The translations under genes and the position numbers were made by a program. This document shows, piece by piece, positions 11,403 to 23,861 of a stretch of DNA of 64,000 bases. This DNA is from Vandiemenella viatica. Taxonomy: Eukaryota; Arthropoda; Insecta; Orthoptera; Morabidae. The notes below the pieces were generated by a model. The model saw nothing but the letters and a program-made list of their open reading frames with translations. It was not told the DNA's origin and searched no databases. The stretch is from positions 125,766,597-125,830,596 of the forward strand of contig CM061921.1 in assembly GCA_031002005.1 (NCBI GenBank). Reading direction: 5' to 3'. Each line of letters starts with the position of its first letter. The stretch's first letter is position 1.

Positions 11403-12190
11403 GGTGGCACTAAGCATTGGAGAAGGAAGAACAAAAGCAGTTCTATTTGTAGATGACCTGCTACTTCGTGGAGAAGATGAAAGAGATGTGGATGTGTGAG
11501 AGAGAATAGTTGCAGCATATGGCATGTAGTTCTCTGCTAGGAAGAGTGGTGATCAACAACAAGAAAGGAGAACAGGACAGACAAGGCATATCACTTGGAG
11601 CAGAGCAATTAAATAAAGAGGAATGTTTCAAATATTTGGGAAGCTGGATTGAAGAAAATTGATGAAACTGGATCAAGATAAATGAAATAGGAAGATGTGG
11701 AGATAGATTTTTTTAAGTGTTTTAGAGGTATGGTATGGTGTTGGAATGATCCACAAAAGAGTAAAGAGGCTATCTACAAAAATGTACTTCGTGCCAATTT
11801 TAATATATGGATCAGAAATTTGGGTGAGACAAAAGGAGAGTACAAGATGTGGAAATGAAATTTCAGAGGAGTAGAATAGGAAACAAGAAGGGACAGAATT
11901 AGGAATGTGAGAATCAGGGAAACGATAAAAGAAGAACAACTACAACGGAGAATAGAGAAATCTATGTTGCAGTGGTATGGGCATGTTAAGAGAATGGGAG
12001 AGGAGAAGATAGCAAGAAAGATGCTGGGCATGGGGCTGACAGGTAGGAGGCCCAGAAGAATACTGAGGGACAGATGTGTAAAAGGTGTTAAAAATGTGTG
12101 GACAAAAGAGGAGGAAATTGGGCAACAGTGGAAGAAGAGAGATGGTGGTTGGATAGGAAGCACTGGTGAGGCTTTTGTTCCCAGCATGTA
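11403..12190 (+). pseudogene. LINE reverse transcriptase 3' fragment
   Basis: Plus-strand frames give KAVLFVDDLLL, which contains the RT catalytic F-x-D-D motif, then FVPILIYGSEIW, then at 11907-12191 RRIEKSMLQWYGHVKRM and GRRPRRILRD. This order (palm motif, YGSE-W block, L-WYGHV-RM block, GRPR-type tail) is typical of the C-terminal part of many animal LINE ORF2 proteins. Several frameshifts and stops are present. It is a different family from the CR1-like copies; its clade is not assigned. Confidence 0.75.
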
Positions 12191-12440
12191 ATAGAGATGG
12201 GCAGGTCCGAGAATTTAATGGAGTCGGGTCTGGATGTGCATCCAGCGCTGCGCACCTGCATCCAGGTTTCGAGTCCAGCAGACCTGTATGGGTCCGGCTC
12301 TACAATCGGGCGGGCGGAGTGTATGGCGGAACTGGATGTGTGTGGACTTACATCCAGATATGTGTCCGGCGGACCTCTATGGGTCCGAACCTACAGTCGG
12401 GTGAGCGGAACCTATGTGGATGTAAATCCGACCAAGGAGA
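12191..12440. repeat. GC-rich block with 91-bp tandem duplication
   Basis: A GC-rich island begins TAGAGATGGGCAGGTCCG and contains two copies of a roughly 91-bp unit (GACCTGTATGGGTCCG at 12281 and GACCTCTATGGGTCCG at 12372). 'GGTCCGG'-type words recur at 13735-13790. The start resembles a hAT-type terminus, but no inverted partner end was found, so it is left as a repeat of unknown origin. Confidence 0.55.
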
Positions 12441-14855
12441 GCTGCAGCATGAGTTATATCATGTTGATCCATTAATTTATTAAATGAAAGAATACTAAAT
12501 GTGTGAATTTTGTTTTATTTTTATCTGAAACTCACAACTGTATGTAATACAATAAAGTCACTATAATCAGACTGATAATGATCAAAATAAAACGAAAATT
12601 GCTATAGGCTTCTTTAAAAAGAAAATTTAATCATTTCTTAGTAGTATTGTAAGAATTTCCACACAAAAATAAAAGCAAAATCCTTTTTTAATTGGCAGTT
12701 TTTTTTACTAAAAATGAAACTTTTAAAGACTAAACATTTTGAAATAATTATTAACTTTCCACAATCTATTTAAACAGTTTATTATAAACGAACAGGAAAC
12801 AAAACTGCATGCATAACTTATTTTAAATTCTGAGTGAGAAATTACATGGGACTAGTTCTTAAAGGTATAGTATTTTGTTCTTTATACTGTGAGAGACTGT
12901 TTTGATTGAGTGTATAAAACGTTGTCGTAAGTACTCAATTCAGTGTGATACCAGGCATTTTAACAAGATGACATTAACATGTTACCTTGTGCCAGCTACT
13001 GTAACGTGGTTTCTGAGCTTTGAAAATGTTTATTTTATTCAGTGCAATTACATTTGAGATTATTTCTGATATAGTTGCAAATATTTTTATGTAAATTTAA
13101 ATTGTTCGTAAATAACCGATTGTTTGAGCCATTGTCAGATGTTCTAGAAACGGCTGGATGTGTGTTTTTTTCCATATCGGATTATAAAATATTGCGCTAA
13201 AAGAGGCCAGCAGAGTCACTCAGAATAATGCTACATAATCACACGAAACCCTCGTAAAAGAGACCGATCTTCATTATAACCGCTTTTTATTTATAAAGAG
13301 CTATTAATGCACCATTTCATTTCTCGTTTAAGGCTACCCATCATCACAACTGAATAACTTAAAAACTGTAAAACGGAATAATAATCAAACTTCAAGTTAT
13401 AAGTTTAATAAGTCTGCAACGAATTAAAATTGCAAGTTACATTATCAGTTCATTCTTATTTAGCACATAAAGTACTCCTCAACTTAAAAGCATGCCATAA
13501 AATACACCAGAACCAGATAAATAAAGAAGTATTATGGAGTTTAACTACCCATATATGGTACATTTAATATTTACTGTAATTATCTACTAGTAGTAAATAA
13601 TTTTTCAGTTATAATCTTATGTTTAAACTGACCTGTAATCCAGTCGCACAGTAAGTGACATTAAACTCTTTAGAACATAGATTTCAAATTGGAACTATAA
13701 TGAAAAATTGTGTGAGTAGTATGAACAGCTCCAGGTCCGGCTCACAGTTCCAGCTCCGGGGTTGCAGGTCCGGCCGTGGTTCAACCTCCGGCCACGCGAG
13801 AACTGTGGCTGAGAAAATGAGAAGGGAGAATGTTTGGTATGGGTTTTAGTAGGTTACCCAAAGTGATATTTCCCCCAAAAGATAACACTATCAGGTGTAG
13901 AAGAGAATGTAATAATCACATTGGTAGTAGTCTCAATGTCGTACGAATTTTCTGAAAGAAGCTATGCTCAATCTTAAAATCAGTACAGAGACGCTGTGTA
14001 CCAGTAATGACACAACCGCAAGTAGGTTTTTTAGAGGTATGAAAGAATGATAGTAAATGAATTAAGATACCAGGAAGAAAGTATCGAATCTTGGTTTAGA
14101 TGTACAAAACATGGACTCAAACAGAATTTAGGGTAAATATGACAAGTTTTAAGGTACTTTTTCAATAAAGGTAAAAATAGTAAGTCGAGAATAAAATAAG
14201 TAGTCAAAAGAAAATTACGTCAGATTAAAAGTCTTCTTGGGAAAAGATGATGACAGCAGTTTGAGATCGGTGAGTTGAGTGGAAGTATTTTAAAAGTAAT
14301 TTCAAAGTGAAATCAGTTAAAGCATCGTAGCTAACCAGATTGTATAAAAAGGGTAGAAACGAAGATCAACAAAGGTCAAAGCAGACTAGACAAAACATCT
14401 GGGAGGCACCCTATTTTTATGAAAGTGCAATTTTTTTAAGTAAGTTTGGCAGAAAGTTTTATCAAAACAATACACTCTCAATATAAGATATTTAATTTCA
14501 AAGTATTTAATCTAAATTCAATGATGGTCGCCAAGAACGGATGAAAACTTTGAGAGATGATATCTTTTTAATGAAAGGGTTTTAGAAGGTAGTGAGATAC
14601 ACCAAATTAATCGTCAAAATATGTAGAATTTCTGAAGATTAGAACAAACACGCTAGAAAAAATAGTTGGGACACTAGATCTAGAAAACAGGTTTATTGAA
14701 CTTCGAAAATGATAACAACAATAGTTGAGCAGATATGAAAATTTTTATAAGGATAGAAAATGCTTAGAATGATGAACTCTATGTTATTACAAAGTTTCAT
14801 GAAAATCGGAAAAACATGGGGGAGAAGCCTTTGTGAGCAGGGCTTGAAAGAAATA
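12441..14855. other. AT-rich DNA with one small GC-rich patch
   Basis: No gene is recognised. A GC-rich patch at 13725-13800 shares words with the block at 12191-12440, and the two may be ends of one element. The rest is simple AT-rich sequence. Confidence 0.4.
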
Positions 14856-14888
14856 AAGAGAGAGAGAGAGGTATAGAGAGAGAGAGAG
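14856..14888. repeat. (AG)n microsatellite
   Basis: Two AG runs are separated by GTAT, giving an interrupted dinucleotide microsatellite. Confidence 0.9.
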
Positions 14889-14949
14889 CATAGAGTGACG
14901 CCAGTTGGAGTGGAAAATTCCATCAGGGATAGCGTGGCTTGTGGGAGTC

Positions 14950-15458
14950 TATATAAGAAACCAGAGGCGTGACCTCGGCCGGATTAGTCTCAAACAGGTT
15001 AGAGGGTGAGCGTGTGAAGTGTGGGCAGGCGGTATGGTCAAGGAAAAGTGGTGTCGCGCGGGTTCGGTGTCGCATGGCGGTGGCACAGCATAGCGTAGAC
15101 CAATCAAGAATAACCGGACTTGGAATATTCATAGACCGCAACTATAATCTTGAAACGGATCATGGACTTTACAAACTTCTTTTCCATAATTTAAATTTGT
15201 CAACTATTATGATTTCATTTGAGGATTCAAGTGGAGTGTACTTTTATTGTGTGTGAATGGAGAGTAGATAATTATCGTGGCATTAATCTGCAATTTTTGG
15301 AACGAAGTCTTTCTGGTAACAATTCCTGTTGTCAGAGTAAAGATGTCTTTGAACTTTGAGCAATAAAATACTGGACTTTAAAATCTGTGTTGAGAACAAT
15401 CTTTTGATATTACCCTTCATTGGAAATCCCATTATTAAAACCATTTGGGTTGGTGACC
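14950..15458 (+). promoter_or_regulatory. Possible solo LTR: TATA box, poly(A) signal, primer-site-like end
   Basis: A TATATAAG box at 14950 is followed by a GC-rich transcribed-like region, an AATAAA signal at 15362 and TTGGGTTGGTGACC at about 15445. The last resembles the junction of an LTR with a primer-binding site starting TGG. This order fits the 3' part of an LTR, but the left limit and any target duplication are not visible. A short host promoter is the alternative. Confidence 0.35.
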
Positions 15459-15459
15459 G

Positions 15460-17000
15460 TTCTAATTAAATTAAATATTGCAGAGAAGAAAGTATAGGAA
15501 AGAATTGAGATTTTGAACATTGAGACCTTCAATATTAAAACAGCGTCATAAACCAATATCCCCAGAAACAATTTTTTTCCTACAAGCAGACCCAGCCATC
15601 TGCTGGAAGCCACTCTAGATTATGATGAATCCAAAAATGCATTAATATCACAACTGAAAAAAAAGATCAGGTATTAGACTTAATTTTTTGATAGGTAAAA
15701 CTAAAACTTTTTTATATTATATGTTTACTATTTTACAGGATCATTACTGGAAACATTTTTTTAATAGAGTCTGAACAAAACTTATAATGAATTAAAAATT
15801 ATACATTTATACTAGTAATAAAAGTCACATATCAATATCATTTGGCATATCCTCTACAAAATGGTGGGCTTCCTTTCAAATCAAGGTTCTATCAACTACT
15901 GGTTTGCTAGGCCTGTTATTATCATGATGGGTAAGGATGATTTATTGCCACATGTCTGTGAAATGATTAGCTTGTGTTCTGTGTGATAAGTGCACTTTTG
16001 TTTCTGAAATGTGTAGTGTATGAGACAGAAATTGGGGACTGTTCCAGCATTTGCCTATACAATTGCCGATGTAACCTAATATCTACAGTCAGAATGACTG
16101 GTACGTGAGGTCTACGATTTGAACCAGGGCTCATTGTAATTCCTCGATCCAGTATAGTATTGCTTTAATGTGCGCAGCCACACTGGTTGGTGTTATATTA
16201 ATAGATTTATTAGTACCAAATTTTAAAACAGTAATCATTTGCTTTCTGTAAATTATATAGACAAATGTTACTGAAGAAGTAAATTGCTGCAGAATGCTGT
16301 ATCAATTTAACCTGCATTGGCTCATGATGCAGACTGGCAGTTAGTTAATCAAAAGTGGGTGATGTTTAGCAGATGGTTGTTGCAGAAGAGATTAATATTA
16401 GTCTGGAGTATCGTTAGTCTATGAAGTTTTGAATGAAATAAGTTTATTGTCATAATATGAAATGCTAAGTTCTTAACTGGTTGCAGTTGCAACTTCTTAA
16501 ATAAGAATAAATATTTGTCTTTATTCAATTCTTTACAGGAATCCAACAAGTTGCTACTAAATAAAAGTATGAATGTTTAAAGTTCGCTTTATTATTTCAG
16601 TAAAATTCACTTTTGAAAGATCCTTCCAACATTACCACTGTTTCTGAAAGTTTCTACTAACCACTAAATAAATTTAAAAAATAGCTCTTCTTCTCAAAAA
16701 TCTAAAATGCAAAGAGAATTCATCAAGCATTCAAACAACTTGGCGTACTAAGACAATTTGGCAATAACTAGAGAATTTTCTAACTTGACCAAAAATATTC
16801 ATCTGATATAATGTAACTCTTTTTAATTGATTAAAAACACTTCCCTAGGCTGCAGTTATAAATTCGACACTTTGGTTACATTCTGAAACTCTTAAGCCCT
16901 GAATTCAAAGAACAAACCATTGCAGACATTCCCTCATTAAAAATAGACACAGACTAACTATTGACTGAACCTGACGGTTATATGTGCAACTTGACCTTGC
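15460..17000. other. AT-rich non-coding DNA
   Basis: No coding region, splice pair with coding on one side, or transposon end was recognised. Confidence 0.4.
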
Positions 17001-17007
17001 ATACATG

Positions 17008-17279
17008 CAGGGGCGGATCCAGGATTTGGGTTGGGGAGGGGCTTGGCTTGAGTGGATTTTGGTTGGGGGGAGCTTGCCTTTAGTGGATTTTGGCTTTCGG
17101 GGGGGGGGGGGGGGGGGTTTGAGTCGGGCAAAAGGTAGTATTTATAGTCTCCTCGGGGCTCAAATCCGTAGAGCTAAAAAAAAAAAAAGGTCTCCAAAAT
17201 TACATGTTGGAGATGGCCCTAGATACTTTTGGGGGGGGAGGGCTTGAGCCCCCTAGCGCCCCCTCTGGATCCGCCCCTG
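17008..17279. mobile_element. hAT-type MITE
   Basis: A 272-bp element has inverted ends CAGGGGCGGATCCAG and CTGGATCCGCCCCTG. The 8-bp flanks CATACATG (17000-17007) and TATACATG (17280-17287) match at 7 of 8 positions. CAGGGG-type termini and 8-bp duplications are characteristic of hAT elements. The interior is extremely G-rich on the plus strand, with a run of 19 G at 17099-17117 and an A13 run at 17176. There is no coding capacity. Confidence 0.92.
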
Positions 17280-17287
17280 TATACATG

Positions 17288-18043
17288 TATCAGACAGCGA
17301 AAATCAGAAAATTGCTTTGAATACTCTTAGAAATCTTTTCAAATACTAACTTTGCACCACAACATCAAAAGCCTTATAAAACTACTGAACCCTTCTAAAC
17401 CATAGGCAAATTATGACAAGATGTTAAAGTTCTGAATTGTACTTCACAGTATTTTATTTAATACATGAAACTGGTATAGATAGATAGGTAGATATGTTTA
17501 CTTTGATCCCATGTGAGAACAGTCTCAGGGATATTGAACAGTACATTCACTTATTAACAATATCAATAATATTACGAACATATGTCTCCAAGTTACTACC
17601 TCATTACAACAGGAGTCGTGTAGACTGATATTAATGTCAGCACTAATATTGTTCAGTTTTCAGAATTTTTCTGTGTTCTTCACTGGTCAATTTTGCCTCC
17701 ATGCTTGATCTACAGCATTACATGGTATTCAGAACAAATTGAATTTATTGCATACTTTATGTGAGTGAATCAAGCTTTGCATGAGGAATAGGTTGAGTCA
17801 AAGGGCCAGAAAAATTTCAGTAATAACTGAGATGTGAATCCAGGATCTCTCTGTCACCAGCAAGATAATTGTAATTGAGGTGACAGATAATTCAAAATGT
17901 TGGTATTGATAGCTTTATGTTATCACAGATATACAATTACTAACCAAAATCTGTTTTGCTTTATTTTTATTACTAAGAACATATTTAAATGTTTCATTCA
18001 TATTTGGGACTTCAAATTAAGTAATTATTGTTCTGTTTTGCAG
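17288..18043 (+). other. Probable last intron of the calcyphosin-like gene (3' part)
   Basis: This AT-rich stretch ends in a good 3' splice site, TTCTGTTTTGCAG, at 18031-18043, directly before the EF-hand exon. No earlier exon is recognisable in it. Confidence 0.5.
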
Positions 18044-18145
18044 GTAACTCATGAAGAGTTTGTTAATTACTATGCTGGTATCAGTGCATCCATTGACAAT
18101 GATACATATTTTGATCTGATGATGCGACATGCATTTAAACTTTGA
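18044..18145 (+). CDS. Calcyphosin-like EF-hand protein, terminal exon
   Basis: After a pyrimidine-rich acceptor ending TTTTGCAG the frame reads [18 protein letters not shown], then [15 protein letters not shown] and a TGA stop. This matches the conserved C-terminus of calcyphosin-like proteins, cytosolic calcium-binding EF-hand proteins of animals: 'V/I-T-x-E-E-F-x-x-Y-Y' closes the last EF-hand region and the end is 'YFD-MMR-A-KL'. The exon encodes 33 residues and begins in phase 0, so most of the roughly 200-residue protein lies in upstream exons. These were not found in the preceding 17 kb; they may be outside the window or separated by repeat-filled introns. The exon is intact, unlike every transposon gene around it. 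Assignment is from motif recognition. Confidence 0.8.
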   Translation, partial: VTHEEFVNYYAGISASIDNDTYFDLMMRHAFKL

Positions 18146-18889
18146 ATAGTGTTTGAAATGCAGTTAATGCAGTGACCACTAAATAAATGAAACAATATCT
18201 TTTATTTACTAAGCAAAGAAATAATCTTCATTTTCTATTTCATGTAAAACTTATTAAAATTTCAAGCTAGCATAAATTATTACAGTTGTATTATAACTAA
18301 CAATGAAGCAGTTAGATTACTCCATTCAAGAAGATTTCCTGAGGTTCTTATAAATTATTAATTTGTATTATTTTTGTGTATTCTTAAGTATATGAATGTA
18401 TTAACTTTTTAAATAATCACCAATTAATGTTTGACTTTTAATAAATATAGTTTATGGTATCGAAATACTAAGACAAAAGCACAGAGAGTTTTATAAATAA
18501 TAATTCTAAGAAGTCAAATTTGAGCTAAATGTTTCCAAAGATGATGGAATCAGTGACAAATCTGAAATTCATCAAGATAATTTGAAACTCATTTGCATGT
18601 GTGTTGACACTTAGTGTATAACCTTTCTTAAACCCAGGGCTAAACCTGATTATTACAATTTTGTGACATTCATCTTCTTGTATGCATGTTAACCCTCTAG
18701 CTTCCATTGCCCTTAATAAGTTTTTACTTGCTTTCTTCTTAGTCAAATTCTAGTTGCAGTTTTATATCATTATTATCTGAAGCCTGATGTTTAAAATTCA
18801 CACTTTCTGTCTGAAGTCGTCTATGTAATTTTTATTTTTTATAGTGATCAGTAAAACATTTCAGTTATACACCTTGAGGAATAAACTAA
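18146..18889 (+). other. 3' UTR of the calcyphosin-like gene and downstream DNA
   Basis: AT-rich sequence follows the stop codon. AATAAA hexamers occur at about 18179 and 18440, either of which could serve as polyadenylation signal. No further coding is seen before the LINE copy that starts near 18890. Confidence 0.5.
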
Positions 18890-19040
18890 GTAGTAGTAGT
18901 ATTTTATTTGTCCTCTTAATCATACACATGTATATTTTACATAATGATATTAAACACATCAATTATAAACTAAGATATTTAAATTAATTATATCAGTACG
19001 TATATCTCAAATATTATTTTACAGAGTAAAAGGACTGGTA

Positions 19041-21730
19041 CTAAAGATATGACATCAACAATTTCTCAAAATTTCCACTTTTTGACGTTGTTTTTATATT
19101 ATGGGATAATTTATTAAAAAGCTTAATCCCTATGTGAAATGTTCCATTTTGATACCTTTTTGTTTTTGTACGCATAATATGCAAATCTAATTGTTTCCTT
19201 GTGTAATGTTCATGTACATCTTTATTTGTTTTGAGTGCTGCTCTTTTACCTATGACATTATTTCTAAAAAACAGAATATTCTCAAAGATGTTAATGCTTG
19301 GCAGTGGGAGAATATTCATATACTTAAATAAGGGTCTGCAAAATTCCCATGTTTTGCGATTCATCATTATTCTTATTGCTCTCTCCTGAATTTTGAAAGT
19401 ACTTAGTTCATCTGATGATAAACTCCAGAATATAATTCCATACCTTGTTTGTAAATGAACATGGGCAAAGTATGCATTTTTTCAAAGTTTGTTTACTAGT
19501 GGCTAATTTTAAAATGCATAACCAGTTTAAGTTAATTTAGAGTTCAAATGTTGAATGTGCTTTTTCCATTTAAGATCAGATTGAATCCATGTGCGTAAAA
19601 TTTTTGTCTAACCTGTTTGCTAAAGTCTGATTGTTTAAAATAATATTTTGGTTGACAGTGTTCCTGTTTTGAGCAGTTTGGAAATTTATTGCAAAGGTTT
19701 TATTGCAATTCATTATTAGATGGTTGTTTTTGGAACAAGCAGATAGATGTTTAGTGGTTTAGTTAATACTTTTCTGAAGAACTTCTTCAGTTTCACATTT
19801 CATTAGCAGTGTTGTGTCATCTGCAAACAGAAGATCATCATGTCCCTCAAAATTTTCATTTATATCATTGATATAAAAAAAAGGAGAGTATCATGAACTG
19901 AACAGTGTGGAACACCATGTTTAATACGTCTAATGCCTGATACATGCTCTCTGATTATTTCACTTTCTCTGTCCTTACATTTTAAGGTTACAACTTGTTT
20001 CCTTCCATCAAGTTATGACTTGAGCCATTCGTATGCTACACCCCTGATACCATAAAGATAAAGCTTAGACAGGAGGATTTTATGATCTACCACATCGAAA
20101 GCTTTAGAAAAATCTAGAACTATGCCAGTTACTTTCTCTTTTTTTGACAATTATTTTTAATAAACTGTTAATGCAAGCATAAATAGCTGTCTGGGTTGAT
20201 TTCCATGTTCTAAATCCATGTTGTGGATCAGATAATATATTATTTTTTAATGAAGCTTATTAACTTTTTATACATAATTTTCTCTAGTATTTTTGGGATC
20301 CCAGATGGGATAGTAATATACCAATAATTATCTAGATTATCAGTTTCTCCCTTCTTGTGTACTGGAATGACTTTTGCCAGCATTAGTATTCCTTGGAAAG
20401 CACCAGATAGTAATGAACTATTACATAAATGTATTGGTGGTTGAATTATGTATCTAGCACATTTCTTTAGGATTGTATTGGGAATTCCATCAATTCTTGC
20501 ACAGAATTTATTCCTTAGTTCTTTTAAGGCAATGGCAATTTCTTTCTTCCTCTTGGACATTATTAATAAAAAGTGATCTACCACATGTTCTTATCTTATT
20601 ATCCACTATTTTTGAATTATATTGAAATTTTTTAAATAGATCTTCAGGAATACCAGTAAAGTAATCATTGAAGAGATTTAAAACCACTGCTGGGTCAATA
20701 ATTACATCATTATTACATTTTAAAGAAATATTTTGGTTTAATTTTTAGTTTTACCTGTTTTGTTTCCTATTACATCGCACATAGCTTTGATTTTGTTAGT
20801 GGAGTTATAAATAAATCTCTCATTTTGCAATTTCTTGGCTTGTTTTATAACTTTGTTTAATATATTTGAGTATTTTTATGGTAGACCTCAAATTCAGGTG
20901 CAGTGTGGTTCTGTTTATATACTTTGAGAAGCAGTCTCTTTCTTTACATGAATTTTGTATTCCTGCTGTTATCCAGGTATTATGAGATGCATATTTTTTA
21001 GAGGAAATTCTATATCGAGGTAATATTTTCATAGCTTAATAAACATATTGAATTTGTTATTTAAGATTTCAAATTGAAACATCTGACCGTGATTCCTTAC
21101 TTAATAAATAATTGTAGTTAGCAATGTTTCTTTCATTAAATAATCTGGTTTTTATTTTCTTTGTCACATTGTGCATATTTTTTTCCATTACATCCATATT
21201 TAATATCTGAGCCAAGTGATCAACTGTGAAATTTTGTTTATCTTTGTTTATGAAAAATTTGATCATGGATTGTCTTCTGTGGCTCTTGTGGGGTTATTTG
21301 CAATGTGGTGTAAAACATTTGAATTGACAAGTTGTGGTAACATGTCTCTATTTTTGCTCCTTGTTAGTGAGTCCACACTGAATTTCCACATAATACAAAA
21401 TCAATTTTTTTTTTTACTTATAATGCTTAAGAGTGATTCTAGTCCTTGCATTGATAAGCCAAAATTTCAACCAGGAGATCTGTATACACACACTAATTTT
21501 TTTAAAAAATTTATATAGTTAAGCTATGTGAATTCTAAGTTCTTTCCTGAAATCAAGTGATTATTATGTAACAAAGGTTCATATTCTACATTGTTTCTAA
21601 GAAAAATGCATACTCCACCTTTTTGGTTATGAGATATACAATAATTATTAGCCATTACATAATTCTGAATATGAACATAATGAATCTGATCATTTTTAAG
21701 CCAGTGCTCTGTAATACACAAAACTGAAAT
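19041..21730 (-). pseudogene. LINE ORF2 (endonuclease and reverse transcriptase), broken
   Basis: From N- to C-terminus on the minus strand: the endonuclease motif CITEHWLKND and GGVCIFLRNN (21524-21721), the linker block NTWITAGIQNSCKERD (20820-21032), the RT start LMLAKVIPVHKKGETDNLDN and GIPKILEKIMYKKL (20240-20584), and the C-terminal TR-K block HEHYTRKQLDLH and GIKLFNKLSHNIK (19041-19367). The spacing fits a CR1/L2-group ORF2. The palm F-ADD region between 19400 and 20240 is no longer in frame. No single frame exceeds about 115 codons. Confidence 0.8.
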
Positions 21731-22019
21731 TTCTCCGATTTGATTATTAACTAGTATCTCAGTTTTGTTTGATATGACTGAACATTCTGATGAAATATCT
21801 TTAATTTATTTTTATAATGTGTAGGTGCATCATTTTCTCTCATGTTAAAGGTACTATTCAAACACTTGTCTTTTTGTACAGAATGCTTGTCATGCATTTG
21901 TCAAACCTTCATTAATGGTCTGGCTTCTTTTATTAGTTTATTTGGTTCTGACTTTTTAGTTCCTGATGCCAATGTAGTGGCATTGATTCTATCTGTCTAC
22001 TATATATCAAATTTACAAT

Positions 22020-22350
22020 TTTTGTGATTTCAGAACATACATAATCTGTTCCAAGTGAATTTAAGTGTAGGCCATGTTGTATATTCAAATACCTATTTAG
22101 ATTGGTTATGTCTAATATGTGGACATTTTGAAAATGTTTACACAGTTAAGCAATTTTGAAATTTACAGAATTTATTTCTAAATTTACACATGATTTTTTT
22201 ATTAAATTGTGTCTGAGTGGAATATTTACAAGTACTACATTGGAGTGAGTTAGGAATGGCAATGTTCCTTTCAAACCTTTAATCACGTTTTCTCCTCATT
22301 TCTGTAGACATCATTCACACCAGAAATGATCCAAGAAAATCTTCAGATGT
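22020..22350 (-). pseudogene. LINE ORF1 esterase C-terminus
   Basis: Minus-strand translation gives VVLVNIPLRHNL, a stop-interrupted middle, then NVHILDITNLNRY and IQHGLHLNSLGTDYV. The HGLHLN motif is the last conserved block of the SGNH/GDSL-type esterase domain found in ORF1 of CR1-group LINEs. It lies upstream of ORF2 as expected. The nucleophile block was not found. Confidence 0.7.
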
Positions 22351-22520
22351 CCATGATACACATTTTTCTTTTATTCTGCTGCTGATTGCTGAAAACATAG
22401 CTCCTGGTTTCATTATCGATGATACTTTCATGTTCTTGTTGTGGTACAGTAACGATGATGCTAATCCCTGGCCATGGCTGTCTGAATATATACAAACTAA
22501 AATGTATATACACCTATACA

Positions 22521-23479
22521 GACATTTCTTCTATGGCTGCAGTGGAGAGGCATATCCATTTACTACAAGGGTAACATACTGAATTGTATCCCTGACAATG
22601 AAAAATGTATAGGACATGCATTTTCAATTTTTTTTACAACTATCGCAGTTCTCACAGGATTATATTTCTTTCTGATATGCATTTATGACAAAAAAATTCC
22701 TTATTTTTATAGTAAATCTTTGCTTGGAAAAGAGCCTAAAATGACAAATATAAATAAAATTAATTATTTTAATGAATAAACTCTAGGCTCCTTTATTATC
22801 AAATGCTGCCAATGCCCTTTTCTTGTAGATATACAAAGTGCAAAAATAAATTGTATTTTTCCATATTAAGCAATACTGAACATCAAAAGTAAAAAATATG
22901 GTAAATATAAGGCCTAGTAAAAACAATTCAAAATAAGCCCCACAGGTATTTAATGCAGATCCCTTTTTCTGATAGACTATGTAAGATTCTATATATATAT
23001 ATATTCTTTTAACCTCTCAGTATTTCTCTTTATCTTACGCCCAGGTTCAGATAAATCACTGTCTCAATGTTTTGCACATCATAAATGAGTATTATCTTAT
23101 ACTACAATACAAACATAAGTAATTGAAGATAACAAGTCAAATGTTAGCCATATGTCTAAGAAGAGATGGATGCATGCTTTGAAGTAGTGATATGGTAAAG
23201 AATACATTTTCCTGCAAAAAAAAGTGAAATATTAACTACAACTCAGATAAAGAACAGGTAAAGTGCTATTGTTATACATTAAGGTGAGAAACTGAAGTTT
23301 CCAAAAGCATTCAAATAATTGAAAATTATGATAGAAGAAAAAACGAAAAACAGGAAGGCAGTAAATAATTTTTTTAGAAAAGCACAGGGATGTTAATTGA
23401 GTGATATGGAATATGAATGTGCCACAGAAGTGCAAAGTAATTATTTACTGTATTTCCTGAATACCCATACCAATGTATG
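22521..23479. other. AT-rich non-coding DNA
   Basis: No gene recognised; a short (AT)n run lies at about 22992-23005. Confidence 0.4.
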
Positions 23480-23835
23480 TTTTGAAAGTTTTGGTAATGA
23501 AAGGAATATGAGGAGAATTTAGGATGTGAAAATTAAATTTCAAAGAAGTAGGAATGAATCAAGTTTACTGGGCAAGTTGCTTGATAATAAAGTGAAAGAA
23601 CCAGTAAATTAAAAACCTGTATACAAGAGAATACAAAGATTGAAGCAGTAATGATGTTGACCTATGAGAAGTTGAGGAAAATGTTGAAACTTGAAGTAAT
23701 GAGACCTCAAAGTTGAATAAGGAACAGATGGCTCAAGGAAGTATTAGAACTTAATATGGAAGAGGGTGATAGAGGAGGAACAGTGGGAGAATTCAGGGCG
23801 TTGTTCTCCTGATACTGGCTGGGAACTAGAAAGCA
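23480..23835 (+). pseudogene. LINE ORF2 C-terminal fragment
   Basis: Interrupted plus-strand frames give KLEVMRPQS, NRWLKEVLELNMEEG and a preceding MMLTYEKLRKM that parallels the 'W-GH-RM' block at 11.9 kb. The similarity in order to 11907-12191 suggests a related, more decayed LINE tail. Confidence 0.5.
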
Positions 23836-23861
23836 GAAGACCTTGAATCATATTGGAATTT

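Larger units (their letters stand above)
18890..22520 (-). mobile_element. CR1-type LINE, copy B, decayed
   Basis: A minus-strand non-LTR element spans about 3.6 kb. Its 3' end is near 18890, where short TACTAC repeats lie, and its C-terminal ORF2, RT, endonuclease and ORF1 esterase remnants follow in the expected order toward 22520. It is a different subfamily from the LINE at 38.4-42.7 kb but shares its domain plan. It lies just downstream of the host EF-hand gene and in opposite orientation. All frames are broken. Confidence 0.8.

Noticed and set aside
11774..12187. Minus-strand 137-codon frame
   Set aside because: It is the antisense of the LINE ORF2 tail on the plus strand, rich in Ser/Leu/Phe as expected for antisense of a Lys/Glu-rich coding region.
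12166..12483. Two overlapping frames of about 100 codons
   Set aside because: Explained by the GC-rich 91-bp duplication; peptides repeat with the DNA.
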